Part shown: positions 53,320 through 62,242 of the stretch, one piece after another
Layout of the letters: each line of letters opens with the position of its first letter
Numbering within the stretch: the first letter of the stretch is position 1
Assembly (NCBI GenBank): GCA_903840355.1
Contig: CAIMFJ010000004.1
Location: forward strand, 248,001-312,000
Length of the DNA: 64,000 nt
Source: an uncultured Opitutia bacterium
Lineage (GTDB): Bacteria; Verrucomicrobiota; Verrucomicrobiia; Opitutales; UBA953
Reading direction: 5' to 3'
Notes under the pieces: generated by a model
Databases searched by the model: none
What the model saw: only the letters and a program-made list of their open reading frames with translations
What the model was told of the DNA's origin: nothing
Made by a program: the position numbers and the translations under genes

Positions 53320-55542
53320 TTAGCGCGATTTCGGGTCTGCGGGCGCTGGCTGGGAGGAGGCCAGAGGCTTCTTGCTCAATTCTGCAGTCCAGTCGGCGGC
53401 GATGCGGACGGCCTCTTGGAGTTGGATGTCATACTCGGGCCAGTCATCGTCTTCCAGGGGCTCGGTGATGCGACCCGTGCGACGGGCCTTGGCGGTCGAC
53501 TCAGGGCCGTCTTTCTTCTCCTGCTCCAAGACGGCGTTGAGTTTCACATCCTTGGCTTTGAAGGCGTTCTTCGAGTAGGCGAGCAGTTCTTTCTTTACCT
53601 GTTCGCGGAAGGTGAGGTCGTCCTGACGCTCTTGTTTACGTTGATCGAGGGAGAGGGGGATTTCCTTTCGATTCTGACGCATCTTGGTCCATTCGATGTT
53701 ATGATTCAGCGTCGTGAACTCAGGCAGCTCGGCCTGACGGCGGGTGCTGTTTTTGGTCAAGGTGGCAATCAGTTCATCGGAGAGCTTGGCTTTTAACCAA
53801 TCGCCCTCGTCGGGCTTGGTCAGCGTAGGCGTTACGGAGTCCCAGGGCAGGGGACGATCTAAATCGGCCTCGGCGACAGGCAGGACGGAGAAAACAGAAG
53901 GGACAATGATATCAGCCGGGACGCCCTTGAGTTGGATGGAAGAACCGCTGGGTGCGTACCACTTTTGAATCGTGACCTTAACGGCGGACTTGAGTTGCTT
54001 GTCGAAGCGGGCGAGTTCGATAATGTTCTGCACTGAACCTTTGCCGTGGGTAGTTGCGTCGCCCACGATGATGGCACGGCGGTGGTCATGCATCGCTCCG
54101 GTGAAGATTTCGGAGGCAGAAGCCGATAACTTAGATGTTAAGACAATCAGCGGGCCATCCCAGGCCACTTTTTCATCTTCATCGCGGTAGTCTTCAGAGC
54201 GGCCTTGGCCATCGCGTACTTGGACGATGGACCCTTTGGGAATGAAGAGGCCCGAGATATCGACGGCTTCATTGAGTAAACCGCCGCCGTTTTTGCGAAG
54301 GTCCATGATGAGGGCCTTCATGCCGAGGGCTTTTAATTTCTCGATGAGCTCTTCGATGTCTTTGGTGGGGCTGGAGCCACTACCATCAGGATTCTTGCCG
54401 TAGAAAGCGGGCAGGTCGATGACCCCGAGCATCACGGTATTATTGCCATTAGGGACTTCGAAGCAGCGAGCCGAGGCCAATTGGCCGACGAGTTTAATTT
54501 GGTCGCGTTTGAGGAGGACCGTTTTGCGTCCGCCGCCCGACCCCGATTCGATTAGGAGTTTAACAAAGGTATTTTGCTTCCCGCGAATCCGGCCGATGGC
54601 TTTGGTTAGGCGCATGCCGATGATCTCTTCCATTTCGCCATCGGAACCTTGACCAACGGAGATGATTTTATCGCCAGCTTTTACTTGGCGGGAGAGGTCG
54701 AGGGGGCCGCCGGGCAAGATTTCCTTAATTGTGCAGTAGCCATCCTCATCTTGCAGGGTTGCGCCGATACCCACGAGGGAGTTGCGCATCGCGATTTCAA
54801 ATTCTTCTAACGATTGTTGCGAGAAGAAGGTTGAGTGGGGGTCGTACTGATTCGTGTAGGCATTCAGGAACAGCTCTTCCACTTCGTATTGATCGTATTG
54901 CAGGTAAGTGCGGGACTTGTCGTAACGCTTCTTTAAGCGAGCGATGGATTCTTTGATTTTCTCTGGGGTGATGGTGGGGATGCCCGTCTCTTTGTGGCTG
55001 GATTTGGGCTCATTGGTCCGGTCTTCGCCGAGCAGTTCCGAAAGCATATCCATGCGGATGCGTTTTTGCCAGAGGTCGGCGACATCGTCTTCAGTGGCGG
55101 GCCAAGGGGCTTTGCGACGGTCGATAGGGAAGACACCAGGTTGGTTTAATTCAATCGGTTGATCTAAGGCCGCCAAAGCAGACTCCGTCCGCGTTTGCAC
55201 CTTCTTGTGGAATTGCTGGTAGATTTCAAAGGCGGGCGTCAAGTTGCCGCGTTGTAAGTAGAGGTCGAGCGTCTTGCCGTAACGGTTGACGAAGTCATCG
55301 ACTTCCTTGGCGTTGAAATAGATTTTATTGGGGTCGAGCTTTTCGCAGAACGTGCGCAGCACACTATCCATATCGACGTTCGACATCTCCTTTTTACTGA
55401 TGTGCAGTTTTTCCAATAAAATAGCCGTGGCCCGGGTTTCTTTCTGCATGGCCTCGGTCGTGGTGAACGTCGGGGCTTCGGGCGTGGCGGCAGAGACTAG
55501 CAGGGTTAAGCCAGCTAGGAGCGTCGTGGGGATTAATCGCAT
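53320..55542 (-). CDS. prc: Tail-specific (C-terminal processing) protease, S41 family
   Basis: This 740-residue periplasmic protease has a signal peptide (to about VSAATP), an N-terminal helical domain (~30-230), a PDZ domain (~250-340, with VGIGATLQDEDGYCTIKEILPGGP, core IKEILPGGP) and an S41 catalytic domain. The Ser nucleophile is in SKLSASASEIFTGA and the Lys general base in THGKGSVQ. The C-terminal ~150 residues are charged helices as in long Prc/Tsp proteins. It is the last gene of clpP-rhomboid-prc, starting nine bases after the rhomboid stop. Confidence 0.93.
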   Translation of the reverse strand: MRLIPTTLLAGLTLLVSAATPEAPTFTTTEAMQKETRATAILLEKLHISKKEMSNVDMDSVLRTFCEKLDPNKIYFNAKEVDDFVNRYGKTLDLYLQRGNLTPAFEIYQQFHKKVQTRTESALAALDQPIELNQPGVFPIDRRKAPWPATEDDVADLWQKRIRMDMLSELLGEDRTNEPKSSHKETGIPTITPEKIKESIARLKKRYDKSRTYLQYDQYEVEELFLNAYTNQYDPHSTFFSQQSLEEFEIAMRNSLVGIGATLQDEDGYCTIKEILPGGPLDLSRQVKAGDKIISVGQGSDGEMEEIIGMRLTKAIGRIRGKQNTFVKLLIESGSGGGRKTVLLKRDQIKLVGQLASARCFEVPNGNNTVMLGVIDLPAFYGKNPDGSGSSPTKDIEELIEKLKALGMKALIMDLRKNGGGLLNEAVDISGLFIPKGSIVQVRDGQGRSEDYRDEDEKVAWDGPLIVLTSKLSASASEIFTGAMHDHRRAIIVGDATTHGKGSVQNIIELARFDKQLKSAVKVTIQKWYAPSGSSIQLKGVPADIIVPSVFSVLPVAEADLDRPLPWDSVTPTLTKPDEGDWLKAKLSDELIATLTKNSTRRQAELPEFTTLNHNIEWTKMRQNRKEIPLSLDQRKQERQDDLTFREQVKKELLAYSKNAFKAKDVKLNAVLEQEKKDGPESTAKARRTGRITEPLEDDDWPEYDIQLQEAVRIAADWTAELSKKPLASSQPAPADPKSR

Positions 55543-55551
55543 GAGTGGGGT

Positions 55552-56436
55552 TTAGCGCAGGCGTGCACTAAGTTCCTCGAGTCTACGTTTCTCGTCTGGG
55601 GTGAGCGAGCCGAAACCTGAGGCCGAAATCTTGTCCAAAAGGATGTCCAATTCAGCTTTCGCTTGGTTTTTCCTAAGGTTAGTGGCCGCATCGGTCGTGG
55701 GATGGCTGGAGGTTGGCGATGCGGGCGTGTAAGGCGCTGTCGTATAGGGGGCGCCGCTGACGCTTAGGTTTGTCTGTTGCAGGCGACGAAAAGCGAGCCA
55801 GCCGAAAATTAAGCCCCCGAGGTGAGCCGAGTGGGCGATGTTGGAATCCCAGGCCATATGCCAACCGCTCCAGTGGTGGCGACTGGGGAGTTCGGAGAAG
55901 ATGTAACTAACCAGAGAGAAAATAGCTGTTAAAATGATTAACCACCGGACGCGTAAGTTGACGGGTAGGAAGAAGAAGAGGAGCAGGGTGATGGAGTGGT
56001 CGGGTTTATCCATCAAGGCGACTATCATCAAGGCGTAGACCCCGGCCGAGATGCCCATGAGCCCTGATTGCTGGGTGCCACCGAGTCCTGTTAGCCACCA
56101 GAGCAGGGCCCCCGCGAGCGAACCACCGATGAGGGTGAGGAAATAAACTTTTTTGCCGTAATCGTATTCTACTAAACGACCCGTCCACCAGAGCACTAGA
56201 CCATTGCCGAGTAAGTGCCAGAAGCCGTCATGGATCAAGAGGTGCGAGAACGGCTGCCAAGGGCGGAGGTTGCTTTCGTCCAGCGGCGCCCAATCCAAGA
56301 AGTGCTGCCCAGCAGATTCTTGGATGAGCCCGAGGACGAAGACGAAAACCAAGACCCCGAGCGTCCAAGCGGTGGCCGACCAAGGCTCCCGCTCGGAGTT
56401 TTGACTGCGCATGTAGGTTCGATCGCCAATCCCCAT
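55552..56436 (-). CDS. Rhomboid family intramembrane serine protease
   Basis: This 294-residue protein has about six transmembrane helices. The catalytic Ser130 lies in LMGISAGVYALM (GxSx motif) and the catalytic His205 in NIAHSAHLGGLIFGW. The HLLGNGLVLWW segment matches the conserved oxyanion-side helix. The C-terminal soluble tail ends LDILLDKISASGFGSLTPDEKRRLEELSARL (core DKISASGFGSLTPDEK), a domain seen in many bacterial rhomboids. The start ATG is 13 bases after the clpP stop; the frame extends upstream inside clpP. The substrate is unknown. Confidence 0.9.
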   Translation of the reverse strand: MGIGDRTYMRSQNSEREPWSATAWTLGVLVFVFVLGLIQESAGQHFLDWAPLDESNLRPWQPFSHLLIHDGFWHLLGNGLVLWWTGRLVEYDYGKKVYFLTLIGGSLAGALLWWLTGLGGTQQSGLMGISAGVYALMIVALMDKPDHSITLLLFFFLPVNLRVRWLIILTAIFSLVSYIFSELPSRHHWSGWHMAWDSNIAHSAHLGGLIFGWLAFRRLQQTNLSVSGAPYTTAPYTPASPTSSHPTTDAATNLRKNQAKAELDILLDKISASGFGSLTPDEKRRLEELSARLR

Positions 56437-56449
56437 GCCGGCACCCTCT

Positions 56450-57058
56450 TTAGAGTTTCTTGACGATGGCGTCCGCCAAACCGTATTCAATCGCCTCTTC
56501 AGCCGTCATGTAGAAATCGCGATCGGTGTCTTTAATCACTTTATCGAGTTTCTGCTTGGAGGCTTTAGCGAGGATATCGTTGAGCTCGGTACGAAGGCGT
56601 TCCATTTCTTGGGCCTGAATGTGGATGTCCACCGCCGGGGCTTGAATACGGCCCATAATCAGGGGTTGGTGAATCATCACGCGGGCGTGGGGGAAGAGCA
56701 AGCGCCCGCCCTTTTCCTTAGGGGCTTGGAGTAGGATGGACCCCATTGAGGCAGCCATACCCGTGACCACGACTTTAACAGGCGAACTAATTAGACGGAT
56801 CGTGTCATAGACAGCCATCCCTGCGGTGATAGAGCCACCTGGGGTGTTGATATAGAACGTGATTTCTTTGCCGGGCTCGGCGGCGTCTAAGTAGAGAAGC
56901 TTTTCGACAATGTCCTTGGCAGAAGCATCGTCGACGCCACCCCAGAGGAAAATTTTCCGTTGTTCCAAAAATTTCTTTTGGATGAGCATGGCAGAGGGAG
57001 GAGACTCCTTGGCGACCTCGGGGGTCTTTTCGTCCTCGTCTTCGTCTTCTTTTGGCAT
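56450..57058 (-). CDS. clpP: ATP-dependent Clp protease proteolytic subunit
   Basis: This 202-residue subunit forms the proteolytic chamber of cytoplasmic Clp proteases. The triad is Ser104 (GMAASMGS), His130 (VMIHQPL) and Asp181 (DTDRDFYM), with the YINTPGGSITAGM turn. It begins with an unusually acidic segment (residues 3-14). The first gene of the clpP-rhomboid-prc unit, it is a normal cytoplasmic ClpP with no signal peptide and makes a useful contrast to the two exported ClpP-like proteins. No clpX or clpA is in the window. Confidence 0.94.
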   Translation of the reverse strand: MPKEDEDEDEKTPEVAKESPPSAMLIQKKFLEQRKIFLWGGVDDASAKDIVEKLLYLDAAEPGKEITFYINTPGGSITAGMAVYDTIRLISSPVKVVVTGMAASMGSILLQAPKEKGGRLLFPHARVMIHQPLIMGRIQAPAVDIHIQAQEMERLRTELNDILAKASKQKLDKVIKDTDRDFYMTAEEAIEYGLADAIVKKL

Positions 57059-57186
57059 GGGACGTGAAGTATTGCCCGAAACCCTGCTTCTGGCAAGCGT
57101 GGCGATGAATTCGTTGGCAAATATTCAGGGGGTTTTAGGTGGAGAGACCTTGCACCCCTTTGCGACCTTGGCTTAGGTTGCCCCTC

Positions 57187-58257
57187 GTGTCTTCCCTTCG
57201 GCTCCAAGGTGTTTCTCGTCGGTTTGGCGCCACTGAGGTGCTGAGCGGGGTGGATTTACAAGTTTCCTCTGGTCGGCTCACCTGTTTACTGGGTCCCTCG
57301 GGCAGCGGGAAAACCACGTTACTAAAAATTCTGGCTGGGCAGTTGGCGGCCGATGCGGGGCGCGTTTTATTGAACGATCGAGAATTTACTTTTTGGCCCG
57401 TCGCCGAACGAGGTATCGCGTTGTTACATCAAAACTACGCCTTGTTTCCTCATCTGACGGTGCGCGAAAACGCGGCCCTAGGGTTGGAATCCCTCGGACT
57501 TTCGGCCTCAGATATTAAAGTCCGAACGCAAGCCGCCTTGCAGCAAGTGGGTGCTGAAGCCTGGGCCGACCGCCGCCCCGCAGAGCTCTCTGGCGGACAA
57601 CAACAGCGCGTTGCCTTGGCTCGGGTGATTGCCCTCAAACCGAAGATTCTTTTATTAGATGAGCCGTTGAGTCATTTAGACGCCGCATCGCGTTTGGAAC
57701 TCCGCACCACGATTCGCCGCTTGGTTCGTAATTCGGGTTTAACGGTGTTGTGCGTCCTTCATGATCAAAAAGATGCTTTAGCGATGGCAGATGATTTGGC
57801 CATCATGCGTGCCGGTCGGGTGGTGCAAACTGGGGCACCGCTCGATGTGTACCGTCGCCCCGTTGATAGTTGGACGGCTACTTTTTTGGGGGCCGCGAAT
57901 TTAATCCCGGGAAAAATTCTACACCTCGGGGCGGGAGAGTTTGTGGCTGAGACGGCGTTAGGTGAAATTCATGGGGCGTTGGCAAATTCAGCTCAGTCCC
58001 TGAACGTTGGGGCAGCTCTGACGATTTGTATCCGTCCGGAGTGCTTAAAGTTAGATACGATGGCTCCAGAGGAAAATGCGTTTGCGGGCCAAGTGACGGA
58101 CAGTCTTTTTCAAGGCGACTTCGCGTTGCATGATTTCCAAACCCCTTCGGGGATAGTCCTGCGTTTAGCCGAAGCCAATCCGCGGCATCGCTTAGGGTCC
58201 AAGATGGCTTACTATGCCTGGGTAGAGCCTGAAGACGTCGTAGGATTTGGCACTTAA
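57187..58257 (+). CDS. ABC transporter ATP-binding protein (iron/polyamine type)
   Basis: This 356-residue ATPase has Walker A GPSGSGKTT, Q-loop LHQNYALFPHLT, signature LSGGQQQRVALARV, Walker B ILLLDEPLSHLD and H-loop VLHDQKDA. The C-terminal domain (from about residue 235) looks like a TOBE domain (ICIRPECLKL). This plan fits FbpC, PotA or MalK-like importers. No permease or binding protein is in the window. I chose the GTG at 57187, which gives VSSLRLQGVSRRFG; an upstream GTG would add 16 residues of poor match. It is divergent from clpP. Confidence 0.87.
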   Translation: MSSLRLQGVSRRFGATEVLSGVDLQVSSGRLTCLLGPSGSGKTTLLKILAGQLAADAGRVLLNDREFTFWPVAERGIALLHQNYALFPHLTVRENAALGLESLGLSASDIKVRTQAALQQVGAEAWADRRPAELSGGQQQRVALARVIALKPKILLLDEPLSHLDAASRLELRTTIRRLVRNSGLTVLCVLHDQKDALAMADDLAIMRAGRVVQTGAPLDVYRRPVDSWTATFLGAANLIPGKILHLGAGEFVAETALGEIHGALANSAQSLNVGAALTICIRPECLKLDTMAPEENAFAGQVTDSLFQGDFALHDFQTPSGIVLRLAEANPRHRLGSKMAYYAWVEPEDVVGFGT

Positions 58258-58326
58258 AGCGGGTTTTTTATTATAAAATCAGTAGAAAACCGTTGAGCGG
58301 TTTGGCGGAGCGTTTAATTTGGGGTC

Positions 58327-61300
58327 GTGGCTTCTTACCCCGAGAAACCTCCTGCACCGCGTTCCGGATTTTCCTTGGTCGTGGTCTTATTGGTCACGTC
58401 GATGATTCTCATGGCCGTCGTACTGGTGGCGGCCTTTATCAAGGTGGAAGCCCAAGCAACCTCGACGCATCTGATGCGGATGCGGGCCAAGTTGAATGCG
58501 CTGACCTCGATGCGTTTGGCCTTAGGTGCGATTCAACAAAAGTTAGGACCCGATGCACGGGTCACCGCAGTTTCTTCAATTTACGACACGCCTTCGGTTG
58601 TGGAGACGAACATTCCTTATCCGGTTTTAGGCGTGTGGCGTGGCTGGGAAGGTTTTGATCACGATACCGGGGGTCGCTACGCGGGTCGGCCGTATCAGCC
58701 TAATTATAATTTAAAATCAACGAACAATAGTCCGGCGATGGTCAGTGGGCGTTTCTTGGGATGGTTAACGTCGTCGTCCTATGGTTATTACGTTGCCCCG
58801 GTCATTCCCCCTACGCCGCCGCCACCTCCGGTGGTTATTGTGGCGAAGCCTCCCACGACAATCGCGACAACTCCAGTGCCGCCGCCACCCCCGCCTCCTC
58901 CAGCGCCGCCGCCCGTGGTACCTACCACACCTCCGGTGAAACCGAAGCCAACTTCACCGCCCAGTGTGAAGCCCGCTTTTTGGTTGCCTGAGGGGTTGGG
59001 CGGGCACGGGCGTTTGGCTTCGAGTTTATTTTTAGGCGGTGGCACCGTGGGTTATATTGCCCCATTGGTAGGTCAGTCTTCGGCTCCCGTTGCCGTGGAG
59101 CGGATTTATTTAACGCCGAATCCATTTCCCGATAGCGAGGGTTCGTTTGCGTGGTGGGCGAGTGGAGAAAATCAAAAAGCGCTTATCCAAATTAATCCGC
59201 CGAAGACGACGAACCTGACTGACTTGGATTACATCCAGCGTCTCAAAACTTATTTAAATCCGGATTTCACTCCCTTTGGTTTAGTCGAACCGAATACGGC
59301 CTTAAACTTACCTTCACGCAGTAGCGAGGGGTTCTTACCCGTCAATGGTCCGAACCAAGGCAGCTTTCATGATTACACGACTTACGCCTTGGGCTTATTG
59401 ACGAATTCTTCGACGGGAGGGTGGCGTAAAGACCTCTCTCTTTTAACGGAGACTTGGGATGCGATGGAAGATGCGGATCCACAGCAAGCGGTCGCAATGC
59501 CATTCTTCCGCGTGCGGCCCGCCTTGATTGCGGCGCAGGTGGCGAGTGCGGACCTGAGTTTTTATCGGCCCAAAGGGCTCGCGGTGGAGAGCACCACCAC
59601 CGGTAATCGCGGTCGTCACACGTTGATGTATTGGTGGGCGGATTACGGCTCCCATGGCGGTTCACCGAATTATAACGGCGGACCGATGGGAGCTTTGACG
59701 ACGGTGCCACCGATTAAAAGTTGGCGCACCTTGGTCGATTACGCGCAGCATTATCGTAAGTATGTAGTGAGTCGGGTGACGGACGGGGTGGTCGAGATGG
59801 CTCCGCCTAATCAGGGGAGTACCCCGTTGTACAATTTCCATGAGACCGTATTGCGCCATCCCGTCGTGGCTCGGGTGCAGTTTGTCTTTGCCAACGCTGC
59901 GACCGTTACGACGGGCGGTCAAGGGCGTCGGAGTATTTTGGTGCAGCCGGTGATTACCATTTGGAATCCTTACAACGTGCGACTGCGCGTCCCGGATTTT
60001 AAGTTCACGATGAAGGCGTCGACCTTGCCGGTGTGCTTTAATGAAACGACGAATAACGCTCCCCTGGGCTCATGGTTTAATGGCGACGATGATGCCCTCA
60101 CGATGCAGTTGAGCTCACCTAATGGCTTGGTGGACTTAATGCCGGGGCAGACCTGTGTTTACGCCGAGCAAACTCATAAAATTAATTTACTTCGTTCCGC
60201 CCCTGGTCGTGCGGAGTTAACGCTCTCCCCGGGCTTTATCGCCGGACTACCCACGGGAATTTATTTAGGTTATGATGAATCGGACGTAGCGGTGAGTGCG
60301 GTGCAGTTCCGAATGTTAAAACTCAACACCGGAGCCCAAGCCATTGCCGCCAACTTAGTCATTCCCAACTGGCCGGTGGGAAGTGCGTGGCGGATGAGTT
60401 TCGATAACAACGACCCCTTGGCTGCTTATTATATTTTTAATACGGTGTATGGACCTGACGATCCGTTAGTCCCAGCGGTGGCTTTGGCCGATGCCGCGGC
60501 TGCGCCCCGACCTTTTGGCACATTTTGTTTCGGGCTGCGCTTGGCTAATGATGGTGTTGTGCGGGATAAGCGCGGCGTCGTTTCGCGCGGGTTAATTCAA
60601 TCGAGTCCCTTGGCCTCGTTCACCGCGTTAGGGACGATGTCACAACAAGTGCTCACGGATTTTCCGCCCACCGGCCCAGTTTCTCCGCTCGGCCATGGTG
60701 TGCAGTATTTAGGAGCAATGCATCCGGTGAATGCACCTTTTGATTTATATTATTTACCGCTGTCGGGCTGGATGGATAGCTACGCCCCGCAAGCGACGCC
60801 TGCGAACCAAGGTTACATTGTTTCGGGCCTAGATGCTTCCACGGGTTTAAATGCAGCGGTGGTGGCCGAATTGCCCACGACCCCGCTGCAATCGCTGGCG
60901 GACTTACAAGGTTGGGATGCCCGCGGGTATAACCCAGTACCTCCTTTTCAGTATGGTCTCATTGGCAACTCCGATGTCGCCCCGATTATTCCCGCGGATG
61001 ATGTGGTGGGGCGTTGGTTTGATAACACTGGGGCGTTTCAATTGCGGACGCAAGTGGCGACGAATTTTTTACAACATGATGATGCCTTCTGCCTTAACCA
61101 CGTGTTGTTTGACGATTGGTTTGTCTCGTCGCTCGCGCCGGGCCCTGCGACCTGGGATAATTTAAAGAATGCGCCGAGTGCGGCGGTGGTCGCGGAATTG
61201 CGGACGACGTACCAGAAATTACTTCAAGGTACGCCGTTGCCCAATGGCTGTTATGTCCCGAATGCCAATGCGGCACTATTTGATCCGGGCTCGGTGAATG

Positions 61301-62196
61301 CCAAAAACTTCCCGAATGGTTACCAAAAAATGGCCTCGAACCTGTGGGTGCCTGGACAGTTTAATGTTAACAGTGTTTCCATTCCCGCCTGGCGGGCGGT
61401 GTTAGGGCAGTTGCGTGACCAGCAAGTCCCGGTGTTAAAGCCCGGAGCCACGAATCTTACTTTAGAAGCCGCGCAGCATCCTTTGGCACACCACATCCCG
61501 GCCGCTGAGAGTAATACGAGTACGGGCACTACGAGTGCGGCACTTACAGGTTATGCGGCCTTGACCAACGCTCAGCTTGATCAGTTGGCGATCGAGATTG
61601 TTAAACAGGTGAAAAGTCGCGGACCCTTTTTATCGCTCGCCGAATTTACCAACCGTTATTTACGACGGTTCGATGGCACGGATACTGATTTAGCGTTGAA
61701 TGGTGCTTTGCAGGCCGCGTTGAAAGCCTTGGAGACTAATGCCAGTTTGCACCCTGCACCTCGGGCGGCGGCTTTAGGTAAGCCTACTACCGCTCCGAAT
61801 GACCCTCGCCTGATTCCTTCCGGATATCCTTCCGATTATATTAACCCGCGGGCCTCGGTTGGGGTTTCGACGCAGGGTTTGCCAGGTTGGCCGCGGCAGG
61901 CGGATTTATTACGCGGGTTGGCACCGATTATGTCGGTGCGTGATGAGACTTACTTGGTACGCTGCTTAGGTGAGGTGCCAGATGGTAACGGCACCGTGCG
62001 TGCGTGGTGTGAAGTCGTTTTTCAACGTAACCCCGAGTATATTAACCCGCAGGTGCCAGCGTGGCAGGATCCGATGGGCGAATTGACTTCGACGATGCCT
62101 CCCATGGCCGCTTCGCCGACTTACGTCATCAACGCCGTGTTGGGACGTCGTTTTAAAGTCGTTTCGTTCCGCTGGTTACGACTGGATGAGCTATAA
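58327..62196 (+). CDS. Large prepilin-like protein (Verru_Chthon cassette A type)
   Basis: This 1289-residue protein has a type IV prepilin-like N-terminus: a short leader ending in Gly (PAPRSG) then FSLVVVLLVTSMILMAVV, lacking the usual Glu at position 5. The next part (LNALTSMRLALGAIQQKLGPDARVTA, core LGAIQQKLGPDARVTA) matches very large verrucomicrobial pilin-like proteins. Residues ~160-220 are a Pro/Thr/Val-rich stretch with runs of up to eight Pro. The remaining ~1050 residues are beta-rich and otherwise unrecognised. The start is GTG. No other cassette gene or pilus machinery is in the window. Its function is unknown. Confidence 0.65.
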   Translation: MASYPEKPPAPRSGFSLVVVLLVTSMILMAVVLVAAFIKVEAQATSTHLMRMRAKLNALTSMRLALGAIQQKLGPDARVTAVSSIYDTPSVVETNIPYPVLGVWRGWEGFDHDTGGRYAGRPYQPNYNLKSTNNSPAMVSGRFLGWLTSSSYGYYVAPVIPPTPPPPPVVIVAKPPTTIATTPVPPPPPPPPAPPPVVPTTPPVKPKPTSPPSVKPAFWLPEGLGGHGRLASSLFLGGGTVGYIAPLVGQSSAPVAVERIYLTPNPFPDSEGSFAWWASGENQKALIQINPPKTTNLTDLDYIQRLKTYLNPDFTPFGLVEPNTALNLPSRSSEGFLPVNGPNQGSFHDYTTYALGLLTNSSTGGWRKDLSLLTETWDAMEDADPQQAVAMPFFRVRPALIAAQVASADLSFYRPKGLAVESTTTGNRGRHTLMYWWADYGSHGGSPNYNGGPMGALTTVPPIKSWRTLVDYAQHYRKYVVSRVTDGVVEMAPPNQGSTPLYNFHETVLRHPVVARVQFVFANAATVTTGGQGRRSILVQPVITIWNPYNVRLRVPDFKFTMKASTLPVCFNETTNNAPLGSWFNGDDDALTMQLSSPNGLVDLMPGQTCVYAEQTHKINLLRSAPGRAELTLSPGFIAGLPTGIYLGYDESDVAVSAVQFRMLKLNTGAQAIAANLVIPNWPVGSAWRMSFDNNDPLAAYYIFNTVYGPDDPLVPAVALADAAAAPRPFGTFCFGLRLANDGVVRDKRGVVSRGLIQSSPLASFTALGTMSQQVLTDFPPTGPVSPLGHGVQYLGAMHPVNAPFDLYYLPLSGWMDSYAPQATPANQGYIVSGLDASTGLNAAVVAELPTTPLQSLADLQGWDARGYNPVPPFQYGLIGNSDVAPIIPADDVVGRWFDNTGAFQLRTQVATNFLQHDDAFCLNHVLFDDWFVSSLAPGPATWDNLKNAPSAAVVAELRTTYQKLLQGTPLPNGCYVPNANAALFDPGSVNAKNFPNGYQKMASNLWVPGQFNVNSVSIPAWRAVLGQLRDQQVPVLKPGATNLTLEAAQHPLAHHIPAAESNTSTGTTSAALTGYAALTNAQLDQLAIEIVKQVKSRGPFLSLAEFTNRYLRRFDGTDTDLALNGALQAALKALETNASLHPAPRAAALGKPTTAPNDPRLIPSGYPSDYINPRASVGVSTQGLPGWPRQADLLRGLAPIMSVRDETYLVRCLGEVPDGNGTVRAWCEVVFQRNPEYINPQVPAWQDPMGELTSTMPPMAASPTYVINAVLGRRFKVVSFRWLRLDEL

Positions 62197-62242
62197 ATCT
62201 CGGAGGTTAAATTAGGCTGTGTAAGTTAAACTCGCCTTGCCG

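Noticed and set aside
58788-59045. Glycine-rich open frame opposite the polyproline segment
   Set aside because: It is the complement of proline codons (CCN gives NGG), not a separate protein.
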